From positions 1,240,001 through 1,304,000 of the forward strand of contig NZ_CP053827.1 of the NCBI RefSeq assembly GCF_013372145.1: a stretch of DNA of 64,000 nucleotides, read 5' to 3'. Source of the stretch: Campylobacter hyointestinalis subsp. hyointestinalis. Lineage in GTDB: Bacteria > Campylobacterota > Campylobacteria > Campylobacterales > Campylobacteraceae. The position numbers and the translations under genes are program-made. Position 1 is the first letter of the stretch. Each line of letters opens with the position of its first letter. Shown piece by piece: positions 15,151 to 25,563 of the stretch. Below the pieces are notes generated by a model. It had not been told where the DNA came from, ran no database searches, and saw only the letters and a list, made by a program, of their open reading frames with translations.

Positions 15151-16530
15151 ATGATGATAGAAAAGTTTTCTAAAATCGGTTTCGTTCTTGCTATGGCAGG
15201 AAGCGCCGTAGGGCTTGGAAATGCTTGGAAATTCCCAACAATGGTCGGAAACAACGGAGGTTCGGCTTTTATACTACTTTATATCGTGCTTACACTTAGC
15301 ATCGCCGTAGTCGTGTTTTTGGCCGAGCTTAGCATAGGAAAGTTAGGCGAGAGCGATCTTGTGAGTTCGCTACACAAACTAGCTCCAAATCATAAAAAGC
15401 AGTGGAGTTTAGCTGGATTTTTTATGATAACGGCCGTACTTATAGCTTCATTTTATATGATAGTTATCGGCTGGATATTAAAATATACTTTTATGAGCTT
15501 TGGCTCACTTCCCAAAGACCCAGCAAGCGCCGGAGAAACATTTGGAAATTTAGTTACAAATGATCTTTTGAGCGTATTTATATGCTTTAGCATAGTATTT
15601 TTGATAGTATTTTACGTAGTTTCAAAAGGTATAAAAAGCGGTATAGAAAAACTAAATTTATGGATGATGCCATCTTTATTCGTATTACTTATTTTATTGC
15701 TTCTATATGCTATTTTTGAGAGCGGTAGATTTGGCGATGCTCTAAGCTTTATATTTATTCCCGATTTTAGCAAGATTTTAAACCCGACTATTATTTTACA
15801 AGCTTTAGGACTTGCATTTTTCTCTATGTCGATGGGCGTAGGAACAGTTTCTACATACGCTGCAAGCTTACCTGATGGAACGAATTTAGTTAAATCTACA
15901 TTTTCGATAGTATTTATAAATATATTAATAGGAATAATGATGGGGCTTGTAGTTTTTTCATTTATCCCTATCGTTGATGGACAGCCTGCAAGTGAGGGCG
16001 CCGGACTTATCTTTGTTTCTTTAGCTTCACTTTTTGCACAAATGGGACTTGTCGGAAACTTTCTTGCGGTACTATTTTTCGTCTCATTGCTATTTGCAGG
16101 TATTACGTCCGCAGTTTCTATGATAGAGCCATTTACGCTTTATCTTATAAATAAATTCAAATTTACTAGAAAAAAAGCACTCGTAACGATCGGAATAGTC
16201 GTGTATATATTAGGTCTTTTTTGTATATTTTCATACTACGGTATTACTTCAAATCTGTTTTCATTGCCAAAAGAGCTATTAAATACACAAAAACCTATAC
16301 CGTTTTTTGATGTACTTGATTTTATGACTTCAAATGTTCTTATGCCTTTAGGAGCGATTACATTTAGTATTTTTGTCGGTTGGGTATTAAAACGTGAAGG
16401 AATTTATATATTATTTTCAGGATTTATGAGTAAAAATGTGTTTGAAATTTGGTATTTTACACTTCGTTTTGTTGCACCGATGGCTATTTTGGCTATCGGA
16501 GTTTATCAACTTATAGTTAAGCTTAGCTAA
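15151..16530 (+). CDS. sodium-dependent transporter, neurotransmitter:sodium symporter (SNF) family
   Basis: A 459-residue inner-membrane protein with about eleven to twelve helices. The first helix carries the sodium-binding signature GSAVGLGNAWKFPTMVGNNG (about residues 17-36), diagnostic of LeuT/NSS transporters. The conserved FFSMSMGVGTVSTYASLP-like segment is in helix 6. Bacterial members usually import amino acids; the substrate here is unknown. Two ATG codons (15151, 15154) follow AAGG. The stop is 28 bases before pycB, so the two may share a transcript. Short bacterial members of this length often have eleven helices. Confidence 0.9.
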   Translation: MMIEKFSKIGFVLAMAGSAVGLGNAWKFPTMVGNNGGSAFILLYIVLTLSIAVVVFLAELSIGKLGESDLVSSLHKLAPNHKKQWSLAGFFMITAVLIASFYMIVIGWILKYTFMSFGSLPKDPASAGETFGNLVTNDLLSVFICFSIVFLIVFYVVSKGIKSGIEKLNLWMMPSLFVLLILLLLYAIFESGRFGDALSFIFIPDFSKILNPTIILQALGLAFFSMSMGVGTVSTYAASLPDGTNLVKSTFSIVFINILIGIMMGLVVFSFIPIVDGQPASEGAGLIFVSLASLFAQMGLVGNFLAVLFFVSLLFAGITSAVSMIEPFTLYLINKFKFTRKKALVTIGIVVYILGLFCIFSYYGITSNLFSLPKELLNTQKPIPFFDVLDFMTSNVLMPLGAITFSIFVGWVLKREGIYILFSGFMSKNVFEIWYFTLRFVAPMAILAIGVYQLIVKLS

Positions 16531-16557
16531 TAAAAATTTATAAAAGGAAATAAAAAA

Positions 16558-18381
16558 ATGGCAAAAAAATTTATAGATATTATGGATACCACGTTTCGCG
16601 ACGGTTTCCAATCTGTATTTGGCGCTAGAGTCTTAATGGAAGACTTCTTACCCGCGGTTAGCGCGGCAAAAGAAGCCGGTATAAACCACTTTGAATTTGG
16701 TGGCGGAGCTAGATTTCAAAGTTTGTATTTTTATTTAAATGAAGATGCTTTTACGATGATGGATAAATTTAGAGAAGCTGCTGGAAAAGAAGCAAATCTA
16801 CAAACTCTATCACGTGGCGTAAACACCGTTACATTAGATACCGGAAGTCGCGAACTAGTCGATCTTCACGCAAAACTTTTTGCAAAACACAGTACAAATA
16901 CCATCAGAAATTTTGACGCATTAAATGACGTAAAAAATTTACAATACAGCGGAGAAAGAATAGTTCACCACGGACTAAAACATGAAGTAGTAGTTACTAT
17001 GATGGATCTTCCGCCAAACTGCGTTGGAGCTCACGACGCTGCATTTTATGAAAAAAGTTTAAGAGATATACTTGATACTGGTATCAAATTCCACAGCGTA
17101 TGTTTTAAAGACGCAAGCGGAACAAGCAGTCCTGAAAAAGTATATCAAACTATAAAAATGGCTAGAAGACTACTTGGCGATAGTGTTCATATCCGTCTTC
17201 ATACTCATGAAACTGCCGGCGTAAGTGTAGCTTGCTACCTTGCAGCACTTGAAGCAGGAGCCGACGGTATAGACTTAGCTGCCTCTCCAGTAAGCGGAGG
17301 AACGAGCCAACCAGATATTCTTACTATGCTTCACGCAGTTAAAGGTAAAAACTACGATCTTGGCGGACTTGACGTAGAAAAAATCCTAAAATATGAAGAA
17401 GTATTACAAGACTGCTTAAAAGACTATTTTATGCCGCCTGAAGCCATTCAAGTAAGTCCTCTTATACCGTTCTCTCCTATGCCTGGTGGCGCACTTACTG
17501 CAAATACTCAGATGATGAGAGACAACAACATACTAGGTAAATTTCCAGCAGTCATAAAAGCTATGAGAGAAGTAGTAGAAAAAGGCGGATATGGTACAAG
17601 CGTGACCCCTGTTAGCCAGTTCTACTTCCAACAAGCATTTAACAATGTGATGTTTAGACCATGGAAAAAGATAGCAGACGGATATGGAAAAATGGTTCTT
17701 GGATACTTTGGAAAAACACCCGTTGAACCAAACAATGAGATAGTAGAGCTTGCCAGCAAACAACTCGGTCTTGAACCTACAAAAGAGAGTGCTATAGATA
17801 TCGCAGATAAAGACGAAACAAAATCACTCGCCTATACAAAAGCTATCCTTGAAAAAGAAGGAATCGAACAAACCGAAGAAAATATCTTTATAGCAGCCGC
17901 TTGCAAAGAAAAAGGAATAGCCTATTTAAAAGGTGAAGGCAAAGTTATGGTAAGAAAGATCGGCGATTTAGGGACTTCTTGTAAACCAAGTTCAAAACAA
18001 GCAGATGCAAACAAATACAGCGTAGTTGTAAATGGAAACAAATATAATGTTGAAGTTAGTGATGGATTTGATAATTTTGAGATAAAATCTGTTACAAAAG
18101 TAGAGGCTAGCAAATCAAAAGCAGAAATCAAAACAAATGATGTCAAAAGTAGCAGCGATAGTAGTAGTACCCAAAACGAGATAAAAGCCACTATGCCAGC
18201 AGGAGTATTTAAAATACTAGTAAAAGTCGGTGATACAGTTGGTAAAGGTCAAACTCTCATCATACTAGAAGCTATGAAAATGGAAATTCCTATAGAATCA
18301 CCAAATGCAGGCGTAGTAAGTGAAATTTTAGTATCTCAAGGCGAAACAGTAGAAGACGGACAAGTACTTCTAAAATTATAA
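16558..18381 (+). CDS. pycB: pyruvate carboxylase subunit B (carboxyltransferase-biotin carrier)
   Basis: This 607-residue protein moves carboxyl groups from biotin to pyruvate, giving oxaloacetate. The N-terminal carboxyltransferase barrel begins DIMDTTFRDGFQSVFG. It holds the carboxylated-lysine segment VCFKDASG and the metal-ligand segment IRLHTHETAG. A Ser/Lys-rich linker (about 510-545) leads to a biotinyl domain with ILEAMKMEIP; the biotinylated lysine is residue 574. In Campylobacter, pyruvate carboxylase is split into PycA and PycB; pycA is not in this window. The family also includes oxaloacetate decarboxylase alpha, but no beta or gamma subunits are nearby. With pckA next it forms the anaplerotic/gluconeogenic node. 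Confidence 0.9.
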   Translation: MAKKFIDIMDTTFRDGFQSVFGARVLMEDFLPAVSAAKEAGINHFEFGGGARFQSLYFYLNEDAFTMMDKFREAAGKEANLQTLSRGVNTVTLDTGSRELVDLHAKLFAKHSTNTIRNFDALNDVKNLQYSGERIVHHGLKHEVVVTMMDLPPNCVGAHDAAFYEKSLRDILDTGIKFHSVCFKDASGTSSPEKVYQTIKMARRLLGDSVHIRLHTHETAGVSVACYLAALEAGADGIDLAASPVSGGTSQPDILTMLHAVKGKNYDLGGLDVEKILKYEEVLQDCLKDYFMPPEAIQVSPLIPFSPMPGGALTANTQMMRDNNILGKFPAVIKAMREVVEKGGYGTSVTPVSQFYFQQAFNNVMFRPWKKIADGYGKMVLGYFGKTPVEPNNEIVELASKQLGLEPTKESAIDIADKDETKSLAYTKAILEKEGIEQTEENIFIAAACKEKGIAYLKGEGKVMVRKIGDLGTSCKPSSKQADANKYSVVVNGNKYNVEVSDGFDNFEIKSVTKVEASKSKAEIKTNDVKSSSDSSSTQNEIKATMPAGVFKILVKVGDTVGKGQTLIILEAMKMEIPIESPNAGVVSEILVSQGETVEDGQVLLKL

Positions 18382-18387
18382 AAATTT

Positions 18388-18418
18388 ATTATCCGTAGAT
18401 TATCTACGGATAATTTTC
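18388..18418 (+). terminator. intrinsic terminator after pycB
   Basis: A perfect 12-base-pair stem ATTATCCGTAGA/TCTACGGATAAT with a 3-base loop, followed by TTTT, just after the pycB stop codon. Confidence 0.75.
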
Positions 18419-18524
18419 AAATTCAAATTTCTTTCCTGATATGAGCAAAAATAAAAGATATATTAAGCAAAAAGTTATTACAATTTCAGCAGACTAAGAA
18501 AAAAGATTTCACAAGAGGTACAAA

Positions 18525-20105
18525 ATGATGATAAAGGATCTAGACAAATTAGGGCTCACAGATATAAAAAACATTTATCACAATTTAAGTTATGAAGAGC
18601 TTTTTGAACACGAAAAAAACAATAATGAAGGTTATGTAACTAGCAACGGAACTTTTGGCGTGGATACTGGTATATTTACAGGTAGAAGTCCCAAAGACAA
18701 ATACTTTGTAAAGCAAGAACCAAGTGAAAAACACATAGCTTGGGGTAAAGTAAATAAACCCATAAGCAAAGAGATCTTCAACAAACTATTATCAAAAGCA
18801 AAAAAGCAACTAAGCAATAAAGAAATTTACATACAAGACGTATATTGTGGCTCAAGTCTAGCAAGTAGAAAAAGCGTAAGATTCGTAACTGAAGTCGCGT
18901 GGCAAGCACACTTTGTAAAAAATATGTTTATACGCCCAACAAAATCAGAGCTTGAAAATTTCAAGCCTGATTTTATCGTATATAATGCTTGCAAATGCGT
19001 AAATGACGAGTATAAACAAGACGGTTTGAACTCAGAGGTTTTTGTAGCTTTCAATATAGAAGAAAATATCTGCGTGATCGGCGGAACTTGGTATGGCGGA
19101 GAGATGAAAAAAGGTATATTTTCTATGATGAATTACTGGCTTCCATTAGAAAATAAACTCTCTATGCACTGCTCGGCAAACGTTGGTAAAAATGGTGATA
19201 CTGCACTATTTTTCGGACTTAGCGGCACTGGAAAAACGACTCTTTCAACAGATCCTAATCGCGCCTTGATAGGTGATGATGAGCACGGCTGGGACGATGA
19301 GGGTGTATTTAACTTTGAAGGCGGATGCTACGCAAAATGTATAAATTTAGATCCAAAAAGCGAACCTGAAATCTTCGGCGCGATCAAAAGAGATGCTCTT
19401 TTAGAAAATGTATGTTGTGATAAATGCGGTTGCGTAGATTATAGTGACGCTAGTAAAACAGAAAATACAAGAGTAAGCTATCCTATAGAGCATATAGAAA
19501 ACCATGAGCAAAGCTTAAAAGCTGGACATCCAAAGAATATCATATTTTTAACAGCAGACGCATTTGGCGTACTTCCTCCTGTTTCAAAACTCACAAAAGA
19601 ACAAGCTATGTACTACTTTTTAAGTGGATACACTGCAAAAGTAGCAGGAACAGAGCGCGGTATCACTGAGCCTCAAGCTACATTTTCAGCTTGCTTTGGC
19701 GAACCATTTATGCCTCTTCATCCGACAGTTTATGCAAGACTTCTTGGGGAAAAGATCGACAAACATCAAGTAAATGTATATCTAGTCAATACAGGCTGGA
19801 GCGGCGGTGCTTATGGTATAGGTAAAAGAATGAGCATAAAAGCCACTCGTGCTTGTATAAATGCGATACTAGATGGAAGTATAAAAAAATGCGAATTCGA
19901 GAACTTTGACAAATTTGATCTTGCGATACCAAAAGAACTTGAAGGAGTTGAAACAAAACTCTTAAATCCTTTAAATACTTGGAACGACAAAAACGAATAC
20001 ATAGCAGCTAGAGATAAGCTTGCGAATATGTTTGTAGAAAATTTCAAACGCTATGAAGACGTCGAAGAAGGTGTACAATTCGCAAAAGCCGGTCCAAAAA
20101 ATTAA
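18525..20105 (+). CDS. pckA: phosphoenolpyruvate carboxykinase (ATP)
   Basis: A 526-residue enzyme converting oxaloacetate and ATP to phosphoenolpyruvate, the first step of gluconeogenesis, which matters in organisms that grow on amino and organic acids. It has the kinase loop [11 protein letters not shown] (about residues 230-240), the metal-binding [20 protein letters not shown] and the ring [13 protein letters not shown]. The N-terminal [11 protein letters not shown] binds substrate. Length is normal for the ATP type. Two ATG codons occur (18525, 18528) after AAGAGG. The position right after pycB links oxaloacetate supply and use. Confidence 0.97.
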   Translation: MMIKDLDKLGLTDIKNIYHNLSYEELFEHEKNNNEGYVTSNGTFGVDTGIFTGRSPKDKYFVKQEPSEKHIAWGKVNKPISKEIFNKLLSKAKKQLSNKEIYIQDVYCGSSLASRKSVRFVTEVAWQAHFVKNMFIRPTKSELENFKPDFIVYNACKCVNDEYKQDGLNSEVFVAFNIEENICVIGGTWYGGEMKKGIFSMMNYWLPLENKLSMHCSANVGKNGDTALFFGLSGTGKTTLSTDPNRALIGDDEHGWDDEGVFNFEGGCYAKCINLDPKSEPEIFGAIKRDALLENVCCDKCGCVDYSDASKTENTRVSYPIEHIENHEQSLKAGHPKNIIFLTADAFGVLPPVSKLTKEQAMYYFLSGYTAKVAGTERGITEPQATFSACFGEPFMPLHPTVYARLLGEKIDKHQVNVYLVNTGWSGGAYGIGKRMSIKATRACINAILDGSIKKCEFENFDKFDLAIPKELEGVETKLLNPLNTWNDKNEYIAARDKLANMFVENFKRYEDVEEGVQFAKAGPKN

Positions 20106-20112
20106 TCAAATT

Positions 20113-20141
20113 TCCGCAGCGCAAACTTACGCGCTTGCGGA
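20113..20141 (+). terminator. GC-rich hairpin after pckA, possible terminator
   Basis: A stem TCCGCA(A)GCGC with one bulged base and an 8-base loop, eight bases after the pckA stop. No T-tract follows, so it could be a processing or stability hairpin instead. Confidence 0.5.
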
Positions 20142-20219
20142 TCATCATAACCTAACCTTAAATAATCTTTTAAAACCGTGTTAAGATTGCCAAATTTAAA
20201 AATACAAAAAAGGACAAAA

Positions 20220-21608
20220 ATGCAAAAAATGTGGGAAGGGCGTTTTAGCGAAAGTAGCAGCGAACTTTTAGAATCTTTTAACGCTTCTATAGACTTCGAT
20301 AAAGCTCTGTATAAGCAAGATATATTTGGCTCCATAGCTCACGCAAATATGCTAGGAACTACTGGCATACTTACAAAAGAACAAAGCGAAGCCATCGCTA
20401 ACGGGCTAAGATCTGTATTAAAAGAGATAGAAGACGGCAAATTTGAGTTTAAAACACAGGACGAAGATATACATATGTCCGTTGAAAAAAGGCTTTCAGA
20501 CATCATAGGAAAAGAGCTTGGCGGCAAACTCCACACAGCAAGAAGTAGGAACGATCAAGTAGCGCTTGATTTTAGATTATTTGTAAGACAAGAAACTATA
20601 AATATCTCAAAGCTCGTTCTAAATTTGATAAAAACCTTAAAAGATATCGCACTAACTAGTAAAGATATACTTATGCCTGGCTTCACTCATTTACAGCACG
20701 CTCAGCCAGTAAGCCTTAGTTTTCATATGCTAGCCTACGCATTTATGTTTAAAAGAGATTATGAAAGACTACTTTCGAGTTACGAGAGAAACGATCTCAG
20801 CCCTCTTGGTTCATGTGCACTTGCTGGAACTCCGCACCAGATAGACCGCCAAATAGTTGCAAATGAGCTTGGATTTAAAGGAGTCACTCAAAATGCTATG
20901 GATAGCGTTAGCGATCGTGACTTTGCGCTGGAAATTTTATTTAACATAAGTCTTATTTTTATGCATACATCAAGACTATGCGAAGAGCTAATCCTTTGGA
21001 GTAGTAGCGAGTTTAGATACATAACCATAAGTGATAAATTCAGTACAGGCTCTAGCATAATGCCTCAAAAGAAAAACCCAGACGTAGCAGAGCTAATCAG
21101 AGGAAAAACAGGTCGCGTTTATGGCAATCTTATAGGACTACTAACGGTTATGAAAAGCCTACCTTTAGCTTACAATAAAGATATGCAAGAAGACAAAGAA
21201 GGCGTTTTTGATAGCGTTGAGACGGCAAAAACTTCACTTGTCATACTAGAACAGATGTTAAAAACAACCAAATTCAACAAAGATTTTATGCTCAAAGCCT
21301 GCAAGACAGGTCACTTAAGTGCTACTGATTTGGCTGATTACCTAGTAAAGGAACATAAAATTCCGTTTCGTGAAGCCCACTTTATCACCGGACGCTGCGT
21401 AAAACTAGCAGAAGATAATGGCAAGGATATAAGTGAACTAAGCTTAGATGAGCTAAAAAGCATAGATAAGCGTATAGAAAACAGGGCTTTGGAAGTATTA
21501 AAACTCTTAAATTCAAAAGAAGCTAGAAAATCTATCGGTGGCACAAGCAACCAAAGCGTAGATATCCAGCTTGACCTGATAGAAGAATTTATAAAAGCAA
21601 ATAGCTGA
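20220..21608 (+). CDS. argH: argininosuccinate lyase
   Basis: This 462-residue enzyme cleaves argininosuccinate to arginine and fumarate, the last step of arginine synthesis. The start is ATG 20220 after AAAGGA, giving [12 protein letters not shown]; an upstream in-frame GTG at 20178 has no ribosome-binding site. The fumarase/aspartase-family signature [12 protein letters not shown] (about residues 278-289) holds the flexible catalytic loop. [11 protein letters not shown] and [10 protein letters not shown] carry further active-site residues. Length is normal. The gene is monocistronic, ending in a bidirectional hairpin shared with the chemoreceptor. Confidence 0.97.
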   Translation: MQKMWEGRFSESSSELLESFNASIDFDKALYKQDIFGSIAHANMLGTTGILTKEQSEAIANGLRSVLKEIEDGKFEFKTQDEDIHMSVEKRLSDIIGKELGGKLHTARSRNDQVALDFRLFVRQETINISKLVLNLIKTLKDIALTSKDILMPGFTHLQHAQPVSLSFHMLAYAFMFKRDYERLLSSYERNDLSPLGSCALAGTPHQIDRQIVANELGFKGVTQNAMDSVSDRDFALEILFNISLIFMHTSRLCEELILWSSSEFRYITISDKFSTGSSIMPQKKNPDVAELIRGKTGRVYGNLIGLLTVMKSLPLAYNKDMQEDKEGVFDSVETAKTSLVILEQMLKTTKFNKDFMLKACKTGHLSATDLADYLVKEHKIPFREAHFITGRCVKLAEDNGKDISELSLDELKSIDKRIENRALEVLKLLNSKEARKSIGGTSNQSVDIQLDLIEEFIKANS

Positions 21609-21618
21609 TTTTAAAGAC

Positions 21619-21641
21619 AAAAGCCGTTTTTTACGGCTTTT
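21619..21641. terminator. bidirectional terminator between argH and the chemoreceptor gene
   Basis: A stem AAAAGCCGT/ACGGCTTTT with a T5 loop sits between two convergent stop codons, with A-rich and T-rich flanks suitable for both strands. Confidence 0.85.
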
Positions 21642-21646
21642 AGATC

Positions 21647-23644
21647 TTAGAATTTAAACTCGTTTATCTTACTACCTATCTCAAGAGTTTTTTTGTCAAG
21701 ATCATTTGCCCTCGAGCTGATTTTATCCATCTCATCTGATATATCTTGGAGATTATCGTTTAATATTTTATTGTTTTCTAGCAGCATTTTAGTCTCGTTT
21801 TGTAGCTCTTTTGAGTCATTTATGCTATTTTGAGATACCAAACTCACTTCTTTCATTTTTTCAAGAACACTATCCATAGTGACTTTTATATCACTAGAAT
21901 CATCAACAAAAGCAAAGAAATTTTTAACGTTTTGTGAAATTTGCGTGCTTAGATCGTCTATAAACTGGACTATCGTATTTATAGTCACGTCTATCTCATT
22001 TAGCGACTTTTGAGTTCTCTCGGCTAGTTTTCGCACCTCATCAGCAACAACGGCAAAACCTTTTCCATGCTCCCCTGCTCTAGCTGCTTCTATGGCTGCA
22101 TTTAAAGCTAGCAAATTAGTCTGATCTGCGATATCTGTTATGGAAGTCAAAATTCCTTTTATATTTGCCACTTCTTGATTTAACAAAGCCACATCAGAAG
22201 CTAGTTTTTCTTGACTTTTCGCATCTTCGCTTACTTGAGTAGCAAATTTAGTCATACTGTTTGAAGCACTGTTTAGATCACTATGTGCTTTGATGATATC
22301 GTTCATCGCTTGATCTATCTTTTTTATACTGCTTTCTAGACAATCTTCGACTTTCATACCTATCTTGTTAGCTTTACTTGATATGCTAAATCCGTCTTTC
22401 GTACGGTTTAAAACTTCGTTTGAGCCATTTAGCATATCTTTTGAAATTTGTATATTTTGTCTGCTTTGCGAATTTAAATTTAAAAATATATCTCTTATAG
22501 GAACCAAAAACTCATCCACCGCTTGAAATATAACTCCTACTTCGTCTTTGCCTATCTTAAATTCGATATTTTGCCTAAGATCTTTTGTGTTTTTTAAATT
22601 TAAAAGATATTTTTGGATATTAAGTATCCTAGATATAGTATTTTGGACTATAAAATATCCTACTATCAAAGTAAATAGAATACAAGCTATGACCAAAATA
22701 CTCATACTAATAAGGCTCGTATATGCGTTATCTTGTACTGTTTTATTGTTTGTAAGTAACTCTACTGCTAGTTTATCCTCGACATTTTTAAGTATATCTA
22801 TCTTTTTGGTAAATGTATCAAATGCATATTTTCCACTTATTCCAAAGCCGCCAGTGATACTATTTTTCATAGCAGTATTTCTCATACTTTCTACAGTAGC
22901 AAAACTTTCATCTTTTTTTGCTTCTTCATATAAAGCAATATTTTTCTCACTTGCATTTTGCATAAACAACTTAAGATAAATTCCTTGAGATGCCATAGAA
23001 GTCAAAAATCTCTCATAAATTCCATCGCCAAATTTATCCATATTAAACGTATTTGAGAGTATGGCTCTTTCTATACCGACATTTTCTTTGGCATTTAAAA
23101 AGCCAAGATAAGCCGTAAGCTCTCTTGTTATGTCTGTATTTGTGCTGATCTTTGTGATCTCAGAAATGATATTCATCAAAGATGATATAGTGTTTGTATA
23201 CTGACCGATCGCCATGTTTGGAGCTATGTTTAAAGAGTCTATACTCGCACGTAAAGACTTTAGATTATCAAAGTATTTTAAAGCAGACTGAATACTACTA
23301 TCTAAAAGAGTATTATGGGCTTCCATATCAAATTTTTTAAGCAGATCATATACCAAAACTATCTGTTTATCGCTAAGAATTCTCTGATTTTTTAGCATAT
23401 CTGCAAAATTACCGCCACCTTTTGCACCCAAGAAACCAGACGATGTGCCACGCTCTTTTTGTAACTCATGGACTACCAAAGAGATCTTTGTAGATAAGAT
23501 AACACCTTCATCTAGCACCTTTGCTTCATTATAGGTTTTATATCTATCGCCGATAAGCAAAGCAGAAAAGACAACCAACAAAATAAGCGGTATAAGAACA
23601 AAAATAAGCATTTTCACTCTTATGCTAATGTTGCTTAGAAACAT
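21647..23644 (-). CDS. methyl-accepting chemotaxis protein with NIT sensor domain
   Basis: A 665-residue transmembrane chemoreceptor. The first membrane helix is at about residues 12-32 and the second at about 310-330. Between them the periplasmic part contains [20 protein letters not shown], the hallmark of the NIT (nitrate/nitrite-sensing) domain. The cytoplasmic end has the signalling tip [20 protein letters not shown], which contacts CheW and CheA. The start chosen is ATG 23644, preceded by GGAGG; a longer frame from TTG 23656 would place the ribosome-binding site inside the gene. The ligand is suggested by the domain only. A cheY lies elsewhere in the window. Confidence 0.92.
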   Translation of the reverse strand: MFLSNISIRVKMLIFVLIPLILLVVFSALLIGDRYKTYNEAKVLDEGVILSTKISLVVHELQKERGTSSGFLGAKGGGNFADMLKNQRILSDKQIVLVYDLLKKFDMEAHNTLLDSSIQSALKYFDNLKSLRASIDSLNIAPNMAIGQYTNTISSLMNIISEITKISTNTDITRELTAYLGFLNAKENVGIERAILSNTFNMDKFGDGIYERFLTSMASQGIYLKLFMQNASEKNIALYEEAKKDESFATVESMRNTAMKNSITGGFGISGKYAFDTFTKKIDILKNVEDKLAVELLTNNKTVQDNAYTSLISMSILVIACILFTLIVGYFIVQNTISRILNIQKYLLNLKNTKDLRQNIEFKIGKDEVGVIFQAVDEFLVPIRDIFLNLNSQSRQNIQISKDMLNGSNEVLNRTKDGFSISSKANKIGMKVEDCLESSIKKIDQAMNDIIKAHSDLNSASNSMTKFATQVSEDAKSQEKLASDVALLNQEVANIKGILTSITDIADQTNLLALNAAIEAARAGEHGKGFAVVADEVRKLAERTQKSLNEIDVTINTIVQFIDDLSTQISQNVKNFFAFVDDSSDIKVTMDSVLEKMKEVSLVSQNSINDSKELQNETKMLLENNKILNDNLQDISDEMDKISSRANDLDKKTLEIGSKINEFKF

Positions 23645-23948
23645 AATATCCTCCAAAAGATAAATTATTAAATCTTATAAATAATAATATACTAGTTATA
23701 AATTTAAATAGATTTATAATATAAGGTATACAATGACTATTATTTAATGAATTTACGATAATAAAGTGTTTTATTCTATATCTATATGGTAAATAAATAA
23801 TAAATTTATTTGAAAAATAAACGGTCTTTATGGCTCTAAATATAAATTTAATTATAAATAAATTTTATAAATAAATAAAATTTAGAAGCTAAGAAATATC
23901 ATAAAAATACAATATTTTTTTGATAAAAACCATAGATCACTAAAAGCT
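23645..23948. other. AT-rich intergenic region, nothing recognised
   Basis: These 304 bases include the ribosome-binding site of the chemoreceptor at the left edge. No coding frame, hairpin or repeat worth naming was found; composition is extremely AT-rich. Confidence 0.5.
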
Positions 23949-24221
23949 TTATTTGAAAAAACTTTTTAAAAGCGAAGTTAAATTTAAAATCTCTTCTTCT
24001 CTTTGTTCATCGCTGACATTATTTCCAAGATGCTCTTTGATGTGTCCGTCGATGACTTCTGCCATCAAAGATGTGATAGCACCTCTTGCGGCGCTGATTT
24101 GCTGAAGTACTTTAAAGCAATCTTTTTCATCTTCTAAAGCCTTTTCTAAGGCTGAAATTTGCCCTTTTATCTTTTTAATACGCAAAAGAAGCTTATCTTT
24201 ATTTGCTACTATGTGAGCCAT
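23949..24221 (-). CDS. RcnR/CsoR-family metal-sensing repressor (DmeR-like)
   Basis: A 90-residue all-helical repressor. The residues that bind nickel or cobalt in E. coli RcnR are all present at the same numbers: His3, Cys35, His60 and His64. KIKGQISALEKAL (about residues 17-29) and QQISAARGAITSLMAEVIDG match the DNA-binding helical bundle of the family. CsoR-type copper sensors and FrmR-type formaldehyde sensors have a different ligand set. It is divergent from a DmeF-like exporter gene, with an operator-like site in the 69-base gap. The likely role is to block both promoters until Ni(II) or Co(II) binds. Confidence 0.9.
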   Translation of the reverse strand: MAHIVANKDKLLLRIKKIKGQISALEKALEDEKDCFKVLQQISAARGAITSLMAEVIDGHIKEHLGNNVSDEQREEEILNLTSLLKSFFK

Positions 24222-24248
24222 AATTTTCCTTTATATTTTTATAAGCTA

Positions 24249-24263
24249 TACTGGGGTATAGTA
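24249..24263. promoter_or_regulatory. operator-like site for the RcnR-type repressor
   Basis: TACT-GGGG-TAT-AGTA lies between the divergent start codons. RcnR and relatives bind a G/C tract flanked by TACT/AGTA inverted repeats, and this fits that layout. Its position, 28 bases from the exporter start and 28 bases from the repressor start, suits control of both genes. Confidence 0.65.
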
Positions 24264-24290
24264 TCATAATTTATTTTAAAAGAGGATAAA

Positions 24291-25196
24291 ATGATATTAA
24301 ATGATATACAAAAACAATCTGCTTATGAGCATAATTTTCATTCATCAAACAATATTGCCAAGAAAAATACATTATACGCGACAATATTTACAGCAGTTAT
24401 GATGATAGCAGAGATAATAGGCGGCATATACTTTGGCTCTATGGCACTTTTAGCAGATGGTTGGCATATGAGCTCTCACGCCTTAGCGCTTGGACTAGCA
24501 TATTTTGCTTACATTATGTCAAGCAGATACCAAAGCGATGATAGATTTAATTTTGGCACATACAAGATAGAAATTCTCGCTAGTTATACTAGCGCGATCT
24601 TTCTTTTAGTGGTTGCGTTTTTTATGGTTTATCACTCTGTTCAAAGATTTATAAACCCAGAAGCTATAGCATACAAAGAAGCTATTTTTATAGCTATTAT
24701 AGGACTTATAGTAAATTTCATCTGTGCTTGGCTCTTAAGAGGTGATCATCACGCTCATCATCACGAACATGAAAACGATCTAAATTTAAAGGCCGCTTAC
24801 ATACACGTTCTTACTGACGCGCTTACTTCTATTTTAGCTATCATAGCGCTAAGTTTTGGACTTATGTTTGGAGCAGATTTTCTTGATCCACTTATGGGGA
24901 TAATCGGAGCTATTTTAGTTTCAGTGTGGGCTGTGGGATTGTTAAAACAATCAGGGAAAATATTACTTGACGCAAATATGAACGAACCAGTCGTTGATGA
25001 AGTCATAGATGCTTTACGCTTATTTAGAAAAGACATAATCATCAAAGATCTACATCTTTTAAAAGTAGCAAAAGATAAATACACCTGTATAATCTCTCTA
25101 AGCTCAGATGATCCCATAGATATAGATCTTCTCAAAAAAGAGCTATCCATACATAAAGAGCTAGTCCATATACTCATAGAGATATATCCAAAATAG
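24291..25196 (+). CDS. DmeF-like cation diffusion facilitator (Co/Ni exporter)
   Basis: A 301-residue inner-membrane metal-proton antiporter with six helices. Helix 2 carries LLADGWHMSSHALALGLAYF; the DGWHM..H pattern is typical of the DmeF branch. A His-rich loop GDHHAHHHEHEND at about residues 145-157 precedes the conserved AAYIHVLTDALTSILAI of helix 5. A short cytoplasmic C-terminal domain completes the protein. DmeF proteins export cobalt and nickel and are paired with RcnR-type repressors, as here. The start follows AGAGG. Metal specificity is inferred from the branch and partner. Confidence 0.88.
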   Translation: MILNDIQKQSAYEHNFHSSNNIAKKNTLYATIFTAVMMIAEIIGGIYFGSMALLADGWHMSSHALALGLAYFAYIMSSRYQSDDRFNFGTYKIEILASYTSAIFLLVVAFFMVYHSVQRFINPEAIAYKEAIFIAIIGLIVNFICAWLLRGDHHAHHHEHENDLNLKAAYIHVLTDALTSILAIIALSFGLMFGADFLDPLMGIIGAILVSVWAVGLLKQSGKILLDANMNEPVVDEVIDALRLFRKDIIIKDLHLLKVAKDKYTCIISLSSDDPIDIDLLKKELSIHKELVHILIEIYPK

Positions 25197-25253
25197 CAAA
25201 AATCAAATGGCTAAATTTGAATTAATATTTAAATTTAGCTCCATTACATTAAT

Positions 25254-25300
25254 GGTATTGATTATCGATAAATATATATTAAGCATTTTATAGATATAAT
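25254..25300 (+). promoter_or_regulatory. feoAB promoter region with weak Fur-box-like sequence
   Basis: TATAAT at 25295-25300 is a good -10 box 30 bases before feoA. Upstream, TTGATTATCGATAA partly resembles a Fur box but does not fit the 7-1-7 repeat well. Iron control is expected for feo genes; the site is only suggestive. Confidence 0.35.
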
Positions 25301-25329
25301 CGTAAAATTATTTTTATAAAAGAGGCAAA

Positions 25330-25563
25330 ATGGATCTCTCAAAACTACAAATAAACCAAAAAGCCGTATTGACTAGCATAGAAGGTATCTCTGCGACTAA
25401 AAAACGACTTCGCTCATTTGGGCTTGATGTCGGCTCTCAAATAGAAATCAAACAAAAAAGCATAACAAACTCAAATATAGAAATAGCAAGTAAATACGGA
25501 CTTATAGCATTAAGAAACGAAGAAGCTAAGATGATAAGCTGTAAGTTAGTAGATGCTAAATGA
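25330..25563 (+). CDS. feoA: FeoA ferrous-iron transport accessory protein
   Basis: A 77-residue SH3-like cytoplasmic protein needed for full FeoB activity. The pattern LRSFGLDVGSQIEIKQK followed by YGLIALRNEEAKMI is that of FeoA. The ATG follows AAGAGG. Its stop codon overlaps the feoB start as ATGA, showing one operon with coupled translation. Confidence 0.9.
   Translation: MDLSKLQINQKAVLTSIEGISATKKRLRSFGLDVGSQIEIKQKSITNSNIEIASKYGLIALRNEEAKMISCKLVDAK

Noticed and set aside
25254-25275. Clear Fur box before feoA
   Set aside because: The sequence only partly fits the Fur repeat, so it is listed only as a weak promoter-region note.
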